From assembly GCF_029360725.1 (NCBI RefSeq), contig NZ_JARKMY010000001.1, positions 434,001 through 498,000 of the forward strand: a DNA stretch of 64,000 nucleotides, read 5' to 3'. Numbering within the stretch: the stretch's first letter is position 1; the number at the start of each line of letters is the position of its first letter. This document shows, in pieces, positions 61,607 through 64,000 of this stretch. Made by a program: the position numbers and the translations under genes. The DNA comes from Chryseolinea sp. H1M3-3 (GTDB lineage: Bacteria; Bacteroidota; Bacteroidia; Cytophagales; Cyclobacteriaceae). Below the pieces are notes generated by a model, which was not told the DNA's origin, did not search any database, and saw nothing but the letters and a program-made list of their open reading frames with translations.

Positions 61607-61637
61607 CAAAGATAAGGAGGTCAAACAGATATACAAG
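61607..61637 (-). promoter_or_regulatory. Sigma-A-type promoter of rpmE2
   Basis: Read leftward: CTTG (-33 type) at 61634-61637, 19 bases of spacing, then TATCTTTG (61614-61607), an exact TAnnTTTG -7 element, 31 bases upstream of the ATG at 61575. Best promoter in the window and one of the marks of Bacteroidota. Confidence 0.7.
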
Positions 61638-61765
61638 AGCTGCATTCTCTAAATTTTTCCTGACACCTCTATTTTCAGCCATTCTGGTCTCTTTTCATCA
61701 CTTCCTGTAAGAATTCACAGGAATTAACTCAAATTCCTAATTTGAGGATCGTTAATTTAGCCGCT

Positions 61766-63460
61766 ATGATTATAAAAAAACTGTTTGCAATTATTTTTTG
61801 CAGTTTGCCGGTCGCCCTTTCGGCCCAAAGTAATTATGCTCCACTGAATGAAGATTACTATCATTGGATAGATCGCTACGAAGTAAAGGCAGGGCGGATA
61901 ATGCCTCAAATTTTTACAGCGATTAAACCTTATAAACGTTCGGCGATTGCCGCATTCGCGGACTCCCTTTCTCAAGAAGGACTATTTTCTTCCAGAGCAG
62001 ATCAATTTAATCTGGAATACCTTCAAAACGATAATTGGGAATGGGCTCGTCCTGAAACCAACGACAGTAAACGGCCAGTCCTAAAAGCTTTCTACAGAAA
62101 AAAGTCGGATTTGTATCATGTAGACGAAGAGGCATTTGATCTACATGTCAACCCCGTTCTGTACCTGGGATATGGGGACGATTCGAGGAGAGAGGACGCA
62201 TTTTTAATCAATGGCCGTGGTGTTGAAGTCAGGGGCATGGTGGATAAGAAAGTTGGATTTTACAGTTATCTCACCGACAATCAAGCTGTTTTACCTTCCT
62301 ATGTGTGGGAGCAGATGGCACAAAACCCGGTCATCCCCCATGAAGGTTTTTGGAAAGAATATAAAAATGGCCAGGGTGTTGATTTTCTACAAGCTCGCGG
62401 ATACATCACCTTCGAGGCTACCAAACACATCAACATGCAGTTTGGTCACGACCGGTTTTTCGTTGGCAATGGATATCGTTCTCTGATTTTTTCTGACTTT
62501 GCTCCACCCGCATGGTTTATAAAGGGAAATGTAAATGTCTGGAAGATCAATTACATGTTCGTCGTCAACCAAATGACAGCCGATGTGACCGGCGGGTTGG
62601 GTGGTCTTCGGGATAACAAAGGCGGGTATCCAAATAAGTTTAACGCACTTCATCACCTTAGCATCAACATCGGTAAAAAATTGAATATCGGCGTTTTTGA
62701 AGCTGTTATTTTCAGTGCCGATGATTCTACCGGCACCGATCATTTCAGGTTGGACTATCTGAATCCCATCATTTTTTACCGTGCTATAGAACAACAAAAT
62801 GGAAGCAGCGACAATGTGCTGCTCGGTTTTGATTTCAAGTGGAATGCCGCGAGAAAAATTTCGTTTTACGGACAATTGTTATTGGATGAATTCGTCATTG
62901 ATAACATCCGCGATGGCAATGGATGGTGGGCAAATAAGTTTGCCGTACAGGGCGGAGGAAAATATGTGGATGCATTTGGTTTGCCAAATCTGGACCTCCA
63001 GGGAGAAATAAACATTATAAGACCCTATACTTATTCGCATACCACCAACTACGGAAATTACTCCAGCTATAAACAGCCGATTGCCCATCCATTGGGGGCA
63101 AATCTTACAGAGTTCGTTGGGATTCTTCGTTACCAGCCCTTGCCGCGATTAAATGTGGTGGCGAAACTGGTCTTTACAAAAACAGGCAGGGATACGACCG
63201 GTGTAAATTGGGGCGGCAATATTTTAAAAAGTAGTTCAACCCGACAGCAGGAGTATGGAAATACAATAGGCCAGGGTATTTCAAATGATATTTTGTTTGG
63301 AAGCTTTTCGGTTTCATGGATGTTAAAGCATAATCTGTTTATCGATGCCAATGTAGTTATTCGTAAAAGCGAAAGTCCGTTGCCGGCGTACAACAATAAT
63401 ACGACTATAAGTTCCTTAGCTTTGCGCTGGAATATTCCGAAACGGCTTTACGAATTTTAA
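61766..63460 (+). CDS. Wzi-like capsule-assembly outer-membrane protein
   Basis: 564 residues from ATG 61766 (TTG 61742 possible). Signal peptide 'LFAIIFCSLPVALSAQ'. Strand-rich sequence with 'YITFEATKHINMQFGHDRFFVGNGYRSLIFSDFAPPAWFIKG' in parts, which fits the Caps_assemb_Wzi family of outer-membrane barrels, and terminal 'SLALRWNIPKRLYEF'. In E. coli Wzi helps anchor capsule polysaccharide; in Bacteroidota it is a common surface barrel of unclear role. Overlaps the ABC exporter start by 1 base. Confidence 0.6.
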   Translation: MIIKKLFAIIFCSLPVALSAQSNYAPLNEDYYHWIDRYEVKAGRIMPQIFTAIKPYKRSAIAAFADSLSQEGLFSSRADQFNLEYLQNDNWEWARPETNDSKRPVLKAFYRKKSDLYHVDEEAFDLHVNPVLYLGYGDDSRREDAFLINGRGVEVRGMVDKKVGFYSYLTDNQAVLPSYVWEQMAQNPVIPHEGFWKEYKNGQGVDFLQARGYITFEATKHINMQFGHDRFFVGNGYRSLIFSDFAPPAWFIKGNVNVWKINYMFVVNQMTADVTGGLGGLRDNKGGYPNKFNALHHLSINIGKKLNIGVFEAVIFSADDSTGTDHFRLDYLNPIIFYRAIEQQNGSSDNVLLGFDFKWNAARKISFYGQLLLDEFVIDNIRDGNGWWANKFAVQGGGKYVDAFGLPNLDLQGEINIIRPYTYSHTTNYGNYSSYKQPIAHPLGANLTEFVGILRYQPLPRLNVVAKLVFTKTGRDTTGVNWGGNILKSSSTRQQEYGNTIGQGISNDILFGSFSVSWMLKHNLFIDANVVIRKSESPLPAYNNNTTISSLALRWNIPKRLYEF

Positions 63461-64000
63461 TGAAAACGTTCTTTCGTATTTTTAATTATGCACCTAACCT
63501 GGCACCACGCCTTGTTCAGTTTCTGATTTTTTCGGTGTTCGGAATTATATTTAGTGTGACCAACATTGCCTTGGTGGTACCCATGTTCGGAATGTTATAC
63601 AAGAACCGGGACAGCAGTAATGTTGTTGTACCGGCTAACCTACCGGATTTCACCTTCAGTATCAACTACGCCATCGAATTATTCGATTACTACTTTACGC
63701 GGGTTATCCGCGATCACGGCCCAACGACTGCACTATTGTTCATCTGCGTGCTGGTGATTATTAGTATCCTGCTAAAAAATCTTTTCCAGTATATGGAGCG
63801 CATGGTAGCCTCTCACGTGAAGGTTGATGTGGTGAAAAATTTACGCATGCACATCTTTAAAAATGTTTCTCAACTTCATATCGGATATTTCAACGATCAG
63901 CGAAAAGGCGATTTAATTTCAAGATTTACAAATGATGTAGCGGAAGTTGAAAATGCGGTTGTCAATAGTTTGAAGTTCGTGCTAAAAGAACCTATTACTA
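63460..64000 (+). CDS. ABC exporter with fused TM domain (partial, runs off right edge)
   Basis: The 5' 180 codons are present, starting at the ATG that overlaps the previous stop (TAATG). The translation begins 'MKTFFRIFNYAPNLAPRLVQ' and shows TM helices ('FLIFSVFGIIFSVTNIALVVP', 'TTALLFICVLVIISILLKN'), then 'HIGYFNDQRKGDLISRFTNDVAEVENAV', the coupling-helix motif of MsbA-type lipid exporters. The ATPase half lies beyond 64000. Probably a lipid A/phospholipid-type flippase. Confidence 0.85.
   Translation, partial: MKTFFRIFNYAPNLAPRLVQFLIFSVFGIIFSVTNIALVVPMFGMLYKNRDSSNVVVPANLPDFTFSINYAIELFDYYFTRVIRDHGPTTALLFICVLVIISILLKNLFQYMERMVASHVKVDVVKNLRMHIFKNVSQLHIGYFNDQRKGDLISRFTNDVAEVENAVVNSLKFVLKEPIT

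Noticed and set aside
1-64000. CRISPR array, rRNA operon or prophage structural genes
   Set aside because: No regularly spaced short repeats, no rRNA-like conserved blocks and no capsid, terminase or tail motifs were seen.

Overview
The window looks like a member of the Bacteroidota, most likely Cytophagales. The signs are: a PafA-type alkaline phosphatase, WG-repeat and beta-barrel proteins, the Bacteroidota form of GlmU-like sugar nucleotidyltransferase, a zinc-ligand-free type B L31, TAnnTTTG promoter elements, few Shine-Dalgarno sites, and a grasp-with-spasm peptide maturation locus. Genus level is not justified from sequence alone.

Two parts meet at about 37.47 kb. Bases 1 to 37472 are the right-hand portion of an integrated mobile island whose left end lies outside the window. 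It ends at a tyrosine integrase (36028-37299) next to the 3' half of a tRNA-Asn gene (37427-37472), the signature of integration into a tRNA. Its backbone holds two DUF2958 proteins, an excisionase-like HTH protein, a toprim primase, RadC and an XRE regulator (324-3849), a serine recombinase (5015-5668), and a mobilisation module with MobF relaxase, a VirD4-like coupling ATPase and a frameshifted membrane protein (15180-22253). No T4SS channel genes are visible, so the element is either mobilisable in trans or carries them to the left of the window.

Two AT-richer cargo blocks sit in this backbone. Block A (6482-15007) has an FAD-oxidoreductase/GAF-like fusion with a degenerate RadC/MPN-like partner, a secreted M43-type metalloprotease, a probable secreted protein-glutamine glutaminase with a predicted lipoprotein, and a single-chain GmrSD-type (DUF262+DUF1524) type IV restriction protein. 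Copies of an unusual 47-49 bp repeat bracket the first three genes. Block B (22279-34990) is a ribosomal-peptide (RiPP) cluster: precursor with a double-glycine leader, ATP-grasp ligase (GwsG), SPASM maturase (GwsS), a C39-peptidase ABC exporter with HlyD adaptor, a VKOR-thioredoxin protein, a prolyl-4-hydroxylase-like oxygenase, a secreted ERE/ChaN-like protein and two glycosyltransferases. The precursor core ends in a collagen-like Pro-Pro-Gly, and both the hydroxylase and the VKOR protein carry what look like degenerate C39-type (leader-binding) domains. I regard this as the most novel system here: a leader-guided line that could ester-crosslink, hydroxylate, oxidise and perhaps glycosylate a peptide before export.

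From 37.5 kb to the end lies ordinary chromosome: a lipoprotein/beta-barrel pair, Hsp20, a Do-type protease, ALDH7-type aldehyde dehydrogenase, response regulators and histidine kinases, a WG-repeat protein, PafA, an amino-acid permease, an RmlD-like reductase, a cyclophilin, hemC, a delta'-like clamp-loader subunit, GlmU-like, rpmE2, a Wzi-like outer-membrane protein, and the start of an ABC exporter that runs off the right edge.
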